The translations under genes were made by a program, and so were the position numbers. Shown piece after piece: positions 1 to 7,266 of a stretch of DNA of 14,201 nucleotides. The notes below the pieces were generated by a model. It saw only the letters and a list, made by a program, of their open reading frames with translations. It did not search any database and was not told where the DNA came from. Positions within the stretch are counted from its first letter, which is position 1; each line of letters opens with the position of its first letter. The DNA comes from Pyropia haitanensis (lineage: Eukaryota > Rhodophyta > Bangiophyceae > Bangiales > Bangiaceae), in the NCBI GenBank assembly GCA_008729055.1, contig SDUX01000097.1, forward strand, positions 1 through 14,201. Reading direction: 5' to 3'.

Positions 1-179
1 TCGCCGTGGACGGTGGGTTTCGCCGGCATGCACCACCGCACCCCCCCGACGGGGGCAAGTTGTCGCCGTTGGCGGTGGCCGGCCGGCTGGGCAGCACCGC
101 CACCCCCCCGACGGGCGGCAAGTGTCGCCGTTGGCGGTGCGTCGCCGGCTGTTCCGCGCCGCTCTGCTGACGCTTTGTC

Positions 180-278
180 GGCATTGTTGCTGCCATGCTT
201 TGGCGTCGGCGGTTTTTTTTTTTTTTTTCCTGGTTTTGGCGCACTTCCTGTTTTGCGGGCGGCGCCCCTCGCACCCCC
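180..278 (+). repeat. Poly-T cassette 1 (entry type A)
   Basis: T16 at 213-228, preceded by TTGGCGTCGGCGG and followed by CCTGGTTTTGGCGCA, with a diverged TTCCTGTTTTGCGGG and GGCGCCCCTCGC. The lead-in is type A: a unit ending TGTTCCGCGCCGCTC, then TGCTGACG, before the GGCAT(T)GTTGCTG start. One-base insertions are scattered through it. The next tract starts 701 bp downstream. Confidence 0.9.
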
Positions 279-883
279 GGACGGCGGCCAAGTCGTCGCC
301 GTTGGCGGTGGCCGCCGCGCGGCACCACCGCCACCCCCCCGACTGCGCAGCAGTTTGTCGACCAGTTGGGCCGTTGCCGTCCGCCGCCGCTGGCCACCAC
401 GCTTCTATCCCCCCCTGGAGGCGGCAAGTTGTCGCGCGTTCGGCGGTTGGTCCGCCGGCTGGCACCACCGCCACCCGCCTCGACGGCGGCAAGTTGTGCG
501 CCGTTAGGGCGGTGGTCGCGGACTGGCTGCGCGCCGACCCCCCTCCCACCGACGGCGCAGTTGCTCACCGTTGCGACGTTGGTGCACGGCTGGCACCGCT
601 GGCGGCCGCATCCCCCCAGACGGCGGCAAGTCTTGTGCCGTGGGCTGGTGGATCGCCGGACTGGCTGCGCAGGCACGACGGCGCACACCAGAGCCCCGAC
701 AATCCCGAGGCGGCAAGATTGTTCGCGCTCTGCGAGATCTGCGAGCGCTCGCCGGCGGCAGTGCTGCTTAGCCTCGATCTCCCGACGAGCGGCAAGTTGT
801 CGCCGTGGGCGGTCTGCCGTCTCCGCTCGTCCGGCACTCACCCACTCCCCCGAGGGCGCGCGAAAGTTGTCCGCCTGTTTGTT

Positions 884-979
884 CGCATGTGCTTGCTGCT
901 GGCGCGTCGGCGGTTTTTTTTTTTTTTTCCATGGTTTGGCGCATCCTGTTTGCGCGGCCGAGCGCCCCCTTCGCCCCCC
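884..979 (+). repeat. Poly-T cassette 2 (noisy entry)
   Basis: T15 at 914-928, preceded by a GCATGTGCTTGCTGCTGG-like start and GCGTCGGCGG, followed by CCATGGTTTGGCGCATCC and TGTTTGCG. The entry is too disturbed to classify as A or B. The two units after it carry interrupted C-runs (CCTTTCGCC and CCTTCCCC, near 1037-1105), a variant also seen after cassettes 10, 15 and 16. Confidence 0.88.
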
Positions 980-1351
980 GACGGCAGGCTAAGTGTCTGC
1001 TGTTGGCGGTGGCTCGCACGGCTGGCACCACCGCCACCTTTCGCCGACTGCGGCAAGTTGTCGCCGTTGGCGGTGGCCAGCCGGCTGCGACCACCGCCAC
1101 CTTCCCCGACGGCGGCAAGATTGTCCGCCGTTGGGCGGTGGTCCGCCGGCGCCGCACCCACCGCCACCCCTCCGACGGCCGGCAAGTTGTCGCACGTGGG
1201 CGGCTGGTTCGCCGGCATGGCAGCCAACCGCCACACCCCGCAGACGGACGGCAAGTGTCGGCGTTCGCTCCGCCGCTCGGCACCCCACTCCGCGGCGTGT
1301 GGTGTGCCGGTGCCGGCTGTCCACGCGCCGCCTCTGCATGACTGTTGCTTC

Positions 1352-1440
1352 GGCATGTTGCTGCTGCTAGGCGTCGGCCGTTTTTTTTTTTTTTTTCCTG
1401 GTTTGGCCGCATCCTGTTTGCGGAGCGCGCCCTCGCCGCC
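1352..1440 (+). repeat. Poly-T cassette 3 (entry type A)
   Basis: T16 at 1381-1396. The entry reads GTCCACGCGCCGCCTCTGC, then TGACTGTTGC (type A with insertions), then GGCATGTTGCTGCTGCT. After the T tract comes CCTGGTTTGGCCGCATCC, then TGTTTGCGG. The first following unit uses the cassette-adjacent form AAGTCGTCGCCG typical of the left arm. Confidence 0.9.
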
Positions 1441-1840
1441 CGACGGCGGCAAGTCGTCGCCGTTGCGGTGGCCGCCGGCTTTGGCACCACCGCCACCCCC
1501 CCGCACAGGCGGCAAGTTGTCGCCTGTTGGCGGTGGTTCGCGGCTGGCACCACGCCACCCCCCGATCGGCTGGCAAGTTGTCGCCCGTTTGGCGTGTCGG
1601 CCGCCGGCTGCACACCAGCCACCCGCTCACCGACGGCGGCAAGTCTGTCGCGTTGGCGTGGTGGTCGCCGGCTGGCGTCGCGCCCCCCCCCCGACGGCGA
1701 GCCAAGTTGTCGCACGTTGGCGGGATGGTCGCCGGCTGGCACCACCGCCACCCCCGCGACGTGCGGCAAGTCGATTGACAGTGGCGTTTGTCGTCGCGCT
1801 GGCACGCACCGCCACCCCCCGACGCGCAAAGTTGTCGCCA

Positions 1841-1940
1841 GTGGGCGGCGCCGCTCGCTGGCAGGCGCTGCTTTCCCCCCCGACTGGCGGCAAAGTTGTC
1901 GCCGTGGCGTGGTCGCCGGCTGTCCGCGCCGCCACCTCCC
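1841..1940 (+). repeat. i-ii dimer (left arm, copy 1)
   Basis: Type i unit (1841-1881): hairpin 2 is replaced by GCCGCTCGCTGG, then GCGCTGCTTTCCCC. It is followed one unit later by type ii (1910-1940), where GGCTGGCACCACCGCC becomes GGCTGTCCGCGCCGCC. One-base insertions are present in type i. Confidence 0.8.
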
Positions 1941-2208
1941 CGACGGCGGCAAGTTGGTCGCACGGTTGGCGGCTGCGTCGCACGCTGGCACCACCGCCAC
2001 CCCCCGACGGCGCAAGTTGTCGCCGTATGGCCGGTAGGCCGCCGGCCGGCACGCACACGCCACCCCCGATCCGGCAAACGCAGCAAGTTGTCGCCGTGGG
2101 CGGTGGTCGCCGGCTGGCACCCACCGCCACCCCCCGGACGGCGGCAAGAGTTGTCGCCGTAGGGCGTGTCGCGGCCTGTCCGCGCCGCTTCTGCCTGAAC
2201 CGGTTGTC

Positions 2209-2302
2209 GGCATGTGCTGCTGCCTTGGGCGTCGGCGGTTTTTTTTTTTTTTTCCTTGCGTTTGGGGCGCATCCTGGTTTTGCGGGCGGCCCCCTCGCCC
2301 CC
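2209..2302 (+). repeat. Poly-T cassette 4 (entry type A)
   Basis: T15 at 2239-2253. The lead-in CTGTCCGCGCCGCTTCTGCC, then TGAACCGGTTGTC, is type A with insertions. After the tract the usual CCTGGTTTGGCGC appears as CCTTGCGTTTGGGGCGC, a noisy form. The next tract starts only 307 bp away, at cassette 5. Confidence 0.9.
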
Positions 2303-2515
2303 GACGGCGGCAATGTCGTCGCCTCGTTGGCGGTGGCCGGCCGGCTGGCACCACCGCACCGCCCCACCGGACGGCGGCAAGTTGTCGCCGTGGGCGGTTG
2401 GTCGCCGCTTGGCACCACCGCCACCCCCCGGACGGCGGCAAGTGTCCCCGTTGGCGGTTGGTCGCCGGCTGGCGTCGCTTGCCCCCCCCCGACGGCGGCA
2501 AGTTGTCGCCGTTGT

Positions 2516-2607
2516 CTGCATGTTGCTGCTTGCTGGCGTCGGCGGTTTTTTTTTCTTTTTTTCCTTGTTGCGCGCATCCTGTTTTGCGGGCGGCGCCCCT
2601 CGCCCCC
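2516..2607 (+). repeat. Poly-T cassette 5 (entry type B, T tract broken by C)
   Basis: T tract 2546-2562 with one C at 2555. Entry is type B: the normal unit start GCAAGTTGTCGCCGTTG runs straight into a GGCATGTTGCTG-like start without the TGCTGACG segment. The exit CCTTGTTGCGCGCATCC is shortened. Cassettes 4, 5 and 6 are the closest-spaced run in the window, 307 and 300 bp. Confidence 0.9.
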
Positions 2608-2815
2608 GACGGCGGGCAAGTCGTCGCCGTTGCGCGTTGGCGCCGGCTGGCACCACCGCCACCCCCCGACGGCGCAAGTTGTCGCCCGTAGGGCGGTGGG
2701 TCGCCGGCTGGCACCACCGCCACCCCCCGACGGCGGCAAGTTGTCCCCGTGGCGGTGGTCGCCGGCTGGCGTACGCTGCCCCCCCCCGACGGCTGGCAAG
2801 TTGTCGCCGTTGTTC

Positions 2816-2903
2816 GGCATGTTGCTGCTGCTGGCGGTCGGCGCGTTTTTTTTTTTTTTCCTGGTTTGGCGCATCCTCGTTTGCGGGCGGCGCCCTCGCC
2901 CCC
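2816..2903 (+). repeat. Poly-T cassette 6 (entry type B)
   Basis: T14 at 2846-2859. Type B entry: GTCGCCGTTGTTC directly followed by GGCATGTTGCTGCTGCTGG. The exit CCTGGTTTGGCGCATCC is intact, then TCGTTTGCGGGCGGCG. The next unit begins AAGTCGTCGCCG. Confidence 0.91.
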
Positions 2904-3238
2904 GGACGGCGGCAAGTCGTCGCCGTTGGCGGTTCGGCCGCCGCTTGGCACCACCGCCACCCCCGGACGGGCGGCAAGTTGTCGCCGTGGGCGTGGTTCT
3001 CCGGCTGGCACCACCGCCACCCCCCCGACGGCGGACAAGTTTGTCGCCGTGGCGGTGGGTCGCCGGCTGCACCACCGCCACCCCCCCGACGGCGGCCAAA
3101 TTGTCGCCGTGGGCGGTGGTCGCTGGCCGGCACCACCGCCACCCCCCCGACGGCGGCAAAGTTGTCCCCGTTTTGGCGGTGCGTTCGCCGCGCTGGCGTC
3201 GCTGCCCCCCCCGACGGCGGGCAAGTTGTCGCCGTGTC

Positions 3239-3325
3239 GGCATGTTTGCTGCTGCTGGCGTCGGCGGTTTTTTTTTTTTCTGGTTTTGGCGCATCCTTGT
3301 TTCGCGGCGGCGCCCCTCGCCCCCC
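3239..3325 (+). repeat. Poly-T cassette 7 (entry type B, shortest T tract)
   Basis: T12 at 3268-3279, the shortest uninterrupted tract among the cassettes, followed by a single C where others have CC. Entry is type B (GTCGCCGTGTC, then GGCATGTTTGCTG). The following unit has AAGTTTGTCGCCG instead of AAGTCGTCGCCG. Confidence 0.9.
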
Positions 3326-3540
3326 GACTGGCGGCAAGTTTGTCGCCGTGGCGGTGGCCGCCGGCTTGGCACCACCGCCCACCCCCCCGACGCGGGCAAG
3401 TTTGTCGCCGTTGGACGGTGGCCGGCCGGCCGGCAACCACCGCCACCCCCCCCGACGGCGGCAAGTTTGTCGCCGTGGCGGTGGCCGGCCGGCCGGCACA
3501 CCGCCACCCCCCCGACGGCCGGCAATGTTGTCGCCGTGCC

Positions 3541-3574
3541 GGCTGCCGCTCGCTGGCGGCGGCTGCTTCCCCCC
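3541..3574 (+). repeat. Unpaired type i unit
   Basis: GCTGCCGCTCGCTGGCGG, then CGGCTGCTTCC and a short C-run. The next unit is a normal unit, not type ii, so this is one of three type i units outside the dimer. Confidence 0.75.
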
Positions 3575-3780
3575 ACGGCGGCAAGTGTGTCGCCGTGGGC
3601 GGTGGTCGCCGGCTTGGCACCACCGCCACCCCCCCGACGGCGCAAGTTTGGTCGCCGTTGGCGGTGGGTCGCCGGCCGGCACCCACCGCCACCCCCCCGA
3701 CGGCGGCAAGTCGTTGCCGTTGGCGGTGGTCGCCGGCTGGCTGCGCTGCTTCCCCCCCGACGGCGGCAAGTTGTCTCCCG

Positions 3781-3841
3781 TTGGCGGTGGCCGCCGGCTG
3801 GCATTTTGTCGCCGTGGGCGGTGGCACCACGCCACCCCCCC
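3781..3841 (+). repeat. Internally rearranged satellite unit
   Basis: A normal GGTGGCCGCCGGCTGGCA is cut short at about 3803 and joined to TTTTGTCGCCGTGGGCGG. The following copy lacks the TCGCCGGCT loop region and goes straight to TGGCACCACGCC. Two part-unit deletions in consecutive copies; both endpoints lie in hairpin 2. Read error cannot be excluded, though multi-base deletions are otherwise rare here. Confidence 0.65.
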
Positions 3842-4035
3842 CGACGGCGGCAAGTTTCGCCGTGGGCGGTGGCCGCCGGCTGGCACCACCGCCCCCCCCG
3901 ACGGCGGCAAGTTGTCGCCGTGGGCGGTGGCCGCCGGCCGGTACACCGCCGCCCCCCCGACGGCGGCAAGTTGTCGCCGTTGGCGGTGGCCGCCGGCCGG
4001 CACCACCGCACCCCCGACGGCGGCAAGTTTCGCGT

Positions 4036-4071
4036 GGGCGGCTGCCGCTCGCTGGCGGCGCTGCTTCCCCC
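4036..4071 (+). repeat. Unpaired type i unit
   Basis: GGCGGCTGCCGCTCGCTGG, then CGGCGCTGCTTCCCC. The following unit is normal, so the ii partner is missing. It sits at the approximate left edge of the regular block. Confidence 0.78.
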
Positions 4072-4210
4072 GACGGCGGCAAGTTGTCGCCGTGGGCGGT
4101 GGTCGCCGGCTGGCACCACCGCCACCCCTCGACGGCGGCAAGTTGTCGCCGTTGGCGGTGGTCGCCGGCTGCACCACCGCCACCCCCCGACGGCGGCAAG
4201 TTGTCGCCGT

Positions 4211-4307
4211 GGGCGGCTGCCGCTCGCTGGCGGCCGCTGCTTCCCCCCGACGGCGGCAAGTTGTCGCCGTGGGCGGTGGTCGCCGGCTGTCCGCGCCGCC
4301 ACCCCCC
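4211..4307 (+). repeat. i-ii dimer (left arm, copy 2)
   Basis: Type i at 4211-4248 (GCTGCCGCTCGCTGG, GGCCGCTGCTTCCCCCC), then type ii at 4271-4307 (GGTGGTCGCCGGCTGTCC, GCGCCGCCACC). Both units use CGTGGGCGG rather than CGTTGGCGG. A degenerate i-like unit follows at about 4391-4418. Confidence 0.85.
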
Positions 4308-4445
4308 GACGGCGGCAAGTTGTCGCCGTGGCGGTGGTCGCCGGCTGGCACCACCGCCACCCCCCGACGGCGGCAAGTTGTCGCCGTGGGCGGCTGGTCG
4401 CTGGCGCGGCTCCCCCCCGACGGCGGCAAGTTGTCGGCCGTTGGC

Positions 4446-4535
4446 GGCATGGTGTGCGCGGCTGGCGTCGGCGGTTTTTTTATTTTTTTCCTGGTTTGGC
4501 GGCATCTGGTTTGCGGGGCGCGCCCCTCGCCCCCC
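4446..4535 (+). repeat. Poly-T cassette 8 (diverged start, A inside T tract)
   Basis: T tract 4475-4489 with one A at 4482. The usual GTTGCTGCTGCTGG start is replaced by GGTGTGCGCGGCTGG, the strongest divergence of any cassette start. Entry is type B. It lies in the regular block, so the differences are less likely to be read errors. It is preceded by 1207 bp without a cassette, the longest gap in the left arm. Confidence 0.9.
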
Positions 4536-4899
4536 GACGGCGGCAAGTCGTGCCGTTGGCGGTGGTCGCCGGCTGGCACCACCGCCACCCCCCCGACGGC
4601 GGAAGTTGTCGCCGTTGGCGGTGGTCGCCGGCCGGCACCACCGGCCACCCCCCCGACGGCGGCAATTGGTCGCCGTGGGCGGTGGTCGCCGGCCGGCACC
4701 ACCGCCACCCCCCCGACGGCGGCAAGTTGTCGCCGTGGGCGGTGGTCGCCGGCTGGCACCACCGCCACCCCCCCGACGGCGGCAAGTTGTCGCCGTTGGC
4801 GGTGGCCGCCGGCTGGCAGCACCGCCACCCCCCGACGGCGGCAAGTTGTCGCCGTTGGCGGTGGTCGCGGCTGTCCGCGCCGCCTCTGCTGACGTTGTC

Positions 4900-4989
4900 G
4901 GCATGTTGCTGCTGCTGGCGTCGGCGGTTTTTTTTTTTTTTTTTCCTGGTTTGGCGCATCCTGTTTGCGGGCGGCGCCCCTCGCCCCCC
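4900..4989 (+). repeat. Poly-T cassette 9 (entry type A, clean reference copy)
   Basis: T17 at 4928-4944. Clean type A entry: GCTGTCCGCGCCGCC, then TCTGCTGACGTTGTC, then GGCATGTTGCTGCTGCTGG and CGTCGGCGG. Clean exit: CCTGGTTTGGCGCATCC, TGTTTGCGGGCGGCG, CCCCTCGCC and the C-run. The first unit after it reads AAGTCGTCGCCG. This copy and cassette 11 are the best references for the family. Confidence 0.94.
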
Positions 4990-5049
4990 GACGGCGGCAA
5001 GTCGTCGCCGTTGGCGGTGGCCGCCGGCTGGCACCACCGCCACCCCCCC

Positions 5050-5108
5050 GACGGCGGCAAGTTGTCGCCGTTGGCGGTGGTCGCCGGCTGGCACCACCGC
5101 CACCCCCC
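5050..5108 (+). repeat. Representative satellite unit (59 bp): two hairpins plus C-run
   Basis: A clean copy to use as reference. G5050 is followed by hairpin 1 (5051-5071): arms ACGGCGGCA and TGTCGCCGT, which pair over 9 positions with one G-T wobble around a 3-nt AGT loop. It directly abuts hairpin 2 (5072-5102): arms TGGCGGTGGT and ACCACCGCCA pair perfectly over 10 bp. Inside them a single unpaired C and an inner GCC/GGC stem close a GGCT loop. C6 (5103-5108) ends the unit; copies with C7 are 60 bp. Virtually every base is in a stem, a loop or the C-run. No TA dinucleotide, stop triplet or ATG exists in the unit on either strand. Pairing is read from the sequence; that it folds in the cell is inference. 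Confidence 0.88.
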
Positions 5109-5369
5109 GACGGCGGCAAGTTGTCGCCGTTGGCGGTGGCCGCCGGCTGGCACCACCGCCACCCCCCCGACGGCGGCAAGTTGTCGCCGTTGGCGGTGGT
5201 CGCCGGCTGGCGTCGCCGCCCCCCCCCGACGGCGGCAAGTTGTCGCCGTTGGCGGTGGTCGCCGGCTGGCACCACCGCCACCCCGCCGACGGCGGCAAGT
5301 CGTTGCCGTTGGCGTTGGTCGCCGGCTGGCACCACCGCCACCCCCCCGACGGCGGCAAGTTGTCGCCGT

Positions 5370-5469
5370 GGGCGGCTGCCGCTCGCTGGCGGCGCTGCTT
5401 CCCCCCCGACGGCGGCAAGTTGTCCGCCGTGGGCGGTGGTCGCCGGCTGTCCGCGCCGCCACCCCCCCC
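5370..5469 (+). repeat. i-ii dimer (left arm, clean reference copy)
   Basis: Type i at 5370-5407 and type ii at 5431-5469, both in the regular block, making this the best copy for defining the dimer. The unit before it carries AAGTCGTTGCCG. In type i the hairpin 2 arms no longer match, so that hairpin is lost; in type ii the right arm is changed from ACCACCGCCA to a CCGCGCCGCCA form. Confidence 0.87.
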
Positions 5470-5855
5470 GACGCGGCAAGTTGTCGCCGTTGGCGGTGGT
5501 CGCCGGCTGGCACCACCGCCACCCCCCCGACGGCGGCAAGTTGTCGCCGTTGGCGGTGGCCGCCGGCCGGCACCACCGCCACCCCCCCGACGGCGGCAAG
5601 TTGTCGCCGTGGGCGGTGGTCGCCGGCTGGCACCACCGCCACCTCCCCGACGGCGGTAAGTTGTCGCCCGTGGGCGGTGGTCGCCGGCTGGCACCACCGC
5701 CACCCCCCCGACGGCGGCAAAGTTGTCGCCGTGGGCGGTGGCCGCCGGCCGGTACCACCGCCCCCCCCCCGACGGCGGCAAGTTGTCGCCGTGGCGGTGG
5801 TCGCCGGCCGGCACCACCGCCACTCCCCCGACGGCGGCAAGTTGTCGCCGTTGGC

Positions 5856-5944
5856 GGCATGTTGCTGCTGCTGGCGTCGGCGGTTTTTTTTTTTTTTTTT
5901 CCTGGTTTGGCGCATCCTGTTTGCGGGCGCGCCCCTCGCCCCCC
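5856..5944 (+). repeat. Poly-T cassette 10 (entry type B, clean)
   Basis: T17 at 5884-5900. Type B entry: GTTGTCGCCGTTGGC runs directly into GGCATGTTGCTGCTGCTGG. The exit is intact except GGCGCGCCCC for GGCGGCGCCCC. The next unit uses AAGTCGTTGCCG, the form typical of right-arm cassettes, and the second and third units after it carry CCTT C-runs, the same order as around cassette 15. Confidence 0.94.
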
Positions 5945-6044
5945 GACGGCGGCAAGTCGTTGCCGTTGGCGGTGGTCGCCGGCCGGCACCACCGCCACCC
6001 CCCGACGGCGGCAAGTTGTCGCCGTTGGCGGTGGCCGCCGGCTG

Positions 6045-6128
6045 GCACCACCGCCCCTTCCCGACGGCGGCAAGTTGTCGCCGTTGGCGGTGGCCGCCGG
6101 CTGGCACCACCGCCACCTTCCCCGACGG
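6045..6128 (+). repeat. Two consecutive units with interrupted C-run (CCTT), left arm
   Basis: Two neighbouring units end GCCCCTTCCCGACGG and GCCACCTTCCCCGACGG instead of an unbroken C6-C7. They are the second and third units after cassette 10, in the regular block, so a sequencing origin is unlikely. A TT inside the C-run would weaken any G-quadruplex or i-motif there. Confidence 0.8.
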
Positions 6129-6309
6129 CGGCAAGTTGTCGCCGTTGGCGGTGGCCGCGGCTGGCACCACCGCCACCCCCCCGACGGCGGCAAGTTGTCG
6201 CCGTTGGCGGTGGCCGCCGGCTGGCAGCACCGCCACCCCCCGACGGCGGCAAGTTTGTCGCCGTTGGCGGTGGTCGCCGGCTGTCCGCGCCGCCTCTGCT
6301 GACGTTGTC

Positions 6310-6397
6310 GGCATGTTGCTGCCTGGCGTCGGCGGTTTTTTTTTTTTTTTTTCCTGGTTTGGCGCATCCTGTTTGCGGGCGGCGCCCCTCGCCCCCC
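6310..6397 (+). repeat. Poly-T cassette 11 (entry type A, last before the junction)
   Basis: T17 at 6336-6352. Type A entry with TGCTGACGTTGTC; the GCT run is one triplet short (GTTGCTGCCTGG). The exit and the following AAGTCGTCGCCG unit are clean. Six or so units separate it from the inversion junction. Confidence 0.94.
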
Positions 6398-6742
6398 GAC
6401 GGCGGCAAGTCGTCGCCGTTGGCGGTGGCCGCGGGCACCACCGCCACCCCCCCGACGGCGGCAAGTTGTCGCCGTTGGCGGTGGTCGCCGGCTGGCACCA
6501 CCGCCACCCCCCGACGGCGGCAAGTTGTCGCCGTTGGCGGTGGCCGCCGGCTGGCACCACCGCCACCCCCCCGACGGCGGCAAGTTGTCGCGTTGGCGGT
6601 GGTCGCCGGCTGGCGTCGCCGCCCCCCCCGACGGCGGCAAGTTGTCGCCGTTGGCGGTGGCCGCCGGCTGGCACCACCGCCACCCCCCCGACGGCGGCAA
6701 GTCGTTGCCGTTGGCGTTGGTCGCCGGCTGGCACCACCGCCA

Positions 6743-6777
6743 CCCCCCCGACGCGACAACTTGCCGCCGTCGGGGGG
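6743..6777. other. Inversion junction centred on the unit's own quasi-palindrome
   Basis: C7-G of the last left-arm unit (6743-6750) is followed by a 20-bp segment (6751-6770) that is the first hairpin of the unit in reverse-complement form, one G short. CGGGGGG of the first right-arm unit follows (6771-6777). The flanks are symmetrical: ACCGCCAC-C-run-GACG on the left faces CGTCGGGGGGTGGCGGT on the right, giving long inverted arms around a short loop. Because the hairpin reads almost the same on both strands, the switch could have happened anywhere inside it; ACG at 6751-6753 is shared by both arms. This is what a template switch or fold-back at a hairpin would leave, in the cell or during library preparation or assembly. 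The event itself is certain in this sequence; its biological reality is not. Confidence 0.9.
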
Positions 6778-6892
6778 TGGCGGTGTGCCGGCCGGCGACC
6801 ACCGCCCACGGCGACAATTTGCCGCCAGTCGGGGGGTGGCGGTGCACTGCCTAGCCGCGACACCGGCCAACGGCAACGACTTGCGCCCGTCG

Positions 6893-6934
6893 GGGCGGAA
6901 GCAGCGGCGCGCCGGCGAGAGCGGCAGCCGCCCA
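6893..6934 (-). repeat. Unpaired type i unit (right arm)
   Basis: GGAAGCAGCGGCGCGCC, then GGCGAGAGCGGCAGCCG, the reverse form of type i with insertions. The adjacent unit where type ii would be expected looks like a disturbed normal unit. Confidence 0.7.
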
Positions 6935-7020
6935 CGGCGACACTTGCCGCCGTCAGGGGGTGGCGGTGGGTGCCAGCCCGGCGACCACCCGCCAACGGCA
7001 ACGACTTTGCCGCCGTCCGG

Positions 7021-7122
7021 GGGGGTGGCGGCGCAGGACAGCCGGACGACCAACCGCCCCACGGCCGACAACTTGCCGACGTCGGGGGGAAAGCACGCCG
7101 CCAGCGAGCGGCAGCCGCCCCA
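7021..7122 (-). repeat. i-ii dimer (right arm, copy 1)
   Basis: Type ii (7021-7060: GGCGGCGCAGGACAGCC) followed on the + strand by type i (7086-7122: AAGCACGCCGCCAGCGAGCG). The order is reversed relative to the left arm, exactly as inversion predicts. Confidence 0.8.
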
Positions 7123-7266
7123 ACGGCGAACAACTTGCCGCCGTCGGGGGGTCGGCGGTGGTGCCAGCCGGCGGACCACCGCCAACGGCGACAACTTGCC
7201 GCCGTCGGGGGGGTGGCGGTGGTGCCAGCCGGCGACCACCGCCAACGGCAACGACTTGCCGCCGTC

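Larger units (their letters stand above)
1..6750 (+). repeat. Left arm of 60-bp GC-rich satellite array, + orientation
   Basis: Continuous head-to-tail copies of a 59-60 bp unit. Each copy begins GACGGCGGCAAG, continues TTGTCGCCGTTGGCGG, then TGGTCGCCGGCTGGCACC, and ends ACCGCCA followed by C6-C7. Eleven poly-T cassettes interrupt it. All units and all cassettes here share one orientation. Positions 1 to about 4060 contain frequent one-base indels and a few truncated units; about 4060-6750 is far more regular, with units stepping by 59 or 60 bp (unit starts at 5050, 5109 and 5169). No stretch over 100 bp lacks recognisable unit or cassette sequence, so there is no room for a conventional gene. 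The array is truncated by the window at position 1. That this is a satellite is read directly from the sequence; its chromosomal location and function are unknown. Confidence 0.96.
4060..6750 (+). other. Highly regular (low-indel) core of the left arm
   Basis: In this block adjacent units are nearly identical and step by 59 or 60 bp, the difference being mostly C6 versus C7 at the unit end. Departures from consensus are mostly recurrent, phased variants (GGTGGTCGCC versus GGTGGCCGCC, CGTTGG versus CGTGGG) rather than random indels. To the left, regularity decays through about 3500-4060. To the right it stops abruptly at the orientation switch. Either this is the consensus-corrected part of a long-read contig or it is a recently homogenised core; the one-sided abrupt edge favours the first. 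The left boundary is approximate. Confidence 0.7.

Noticed and set aside
180..278. SINE or other named retroelement in the cassettes
   Set aside because: The poly(A)-like end is suggestive, but the body is short, no Pol III boxes or clear target-site duplication can be seen, and flanking CGGCGG matches are part of the satellite itself.
122..5659. Plus-strand open frame of 1845 codons with runs of Phe
   Set aside because: The Phe runs are the poly-T tracts. The reading alternates among DGGKLSP, RRRQVVAV and CRRWRW forms because 59- and 60-bp units mix, so no frame is maintained.
213..6352. Poly-T tracts as transcription terminators (Rho-independent or Pol III)
   Set aside because: No transcription unit or promoter boxes are recognisable upstream, and the tracts are part of a repeated cassette. 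A Pol III stop remains possible only if transcription were shown.
1..6750. CRISPR array
   Set aside because: There is no repeat/unique-spacer alternation; every part of each unit recurs in its neighbours, and no cas gene is present.
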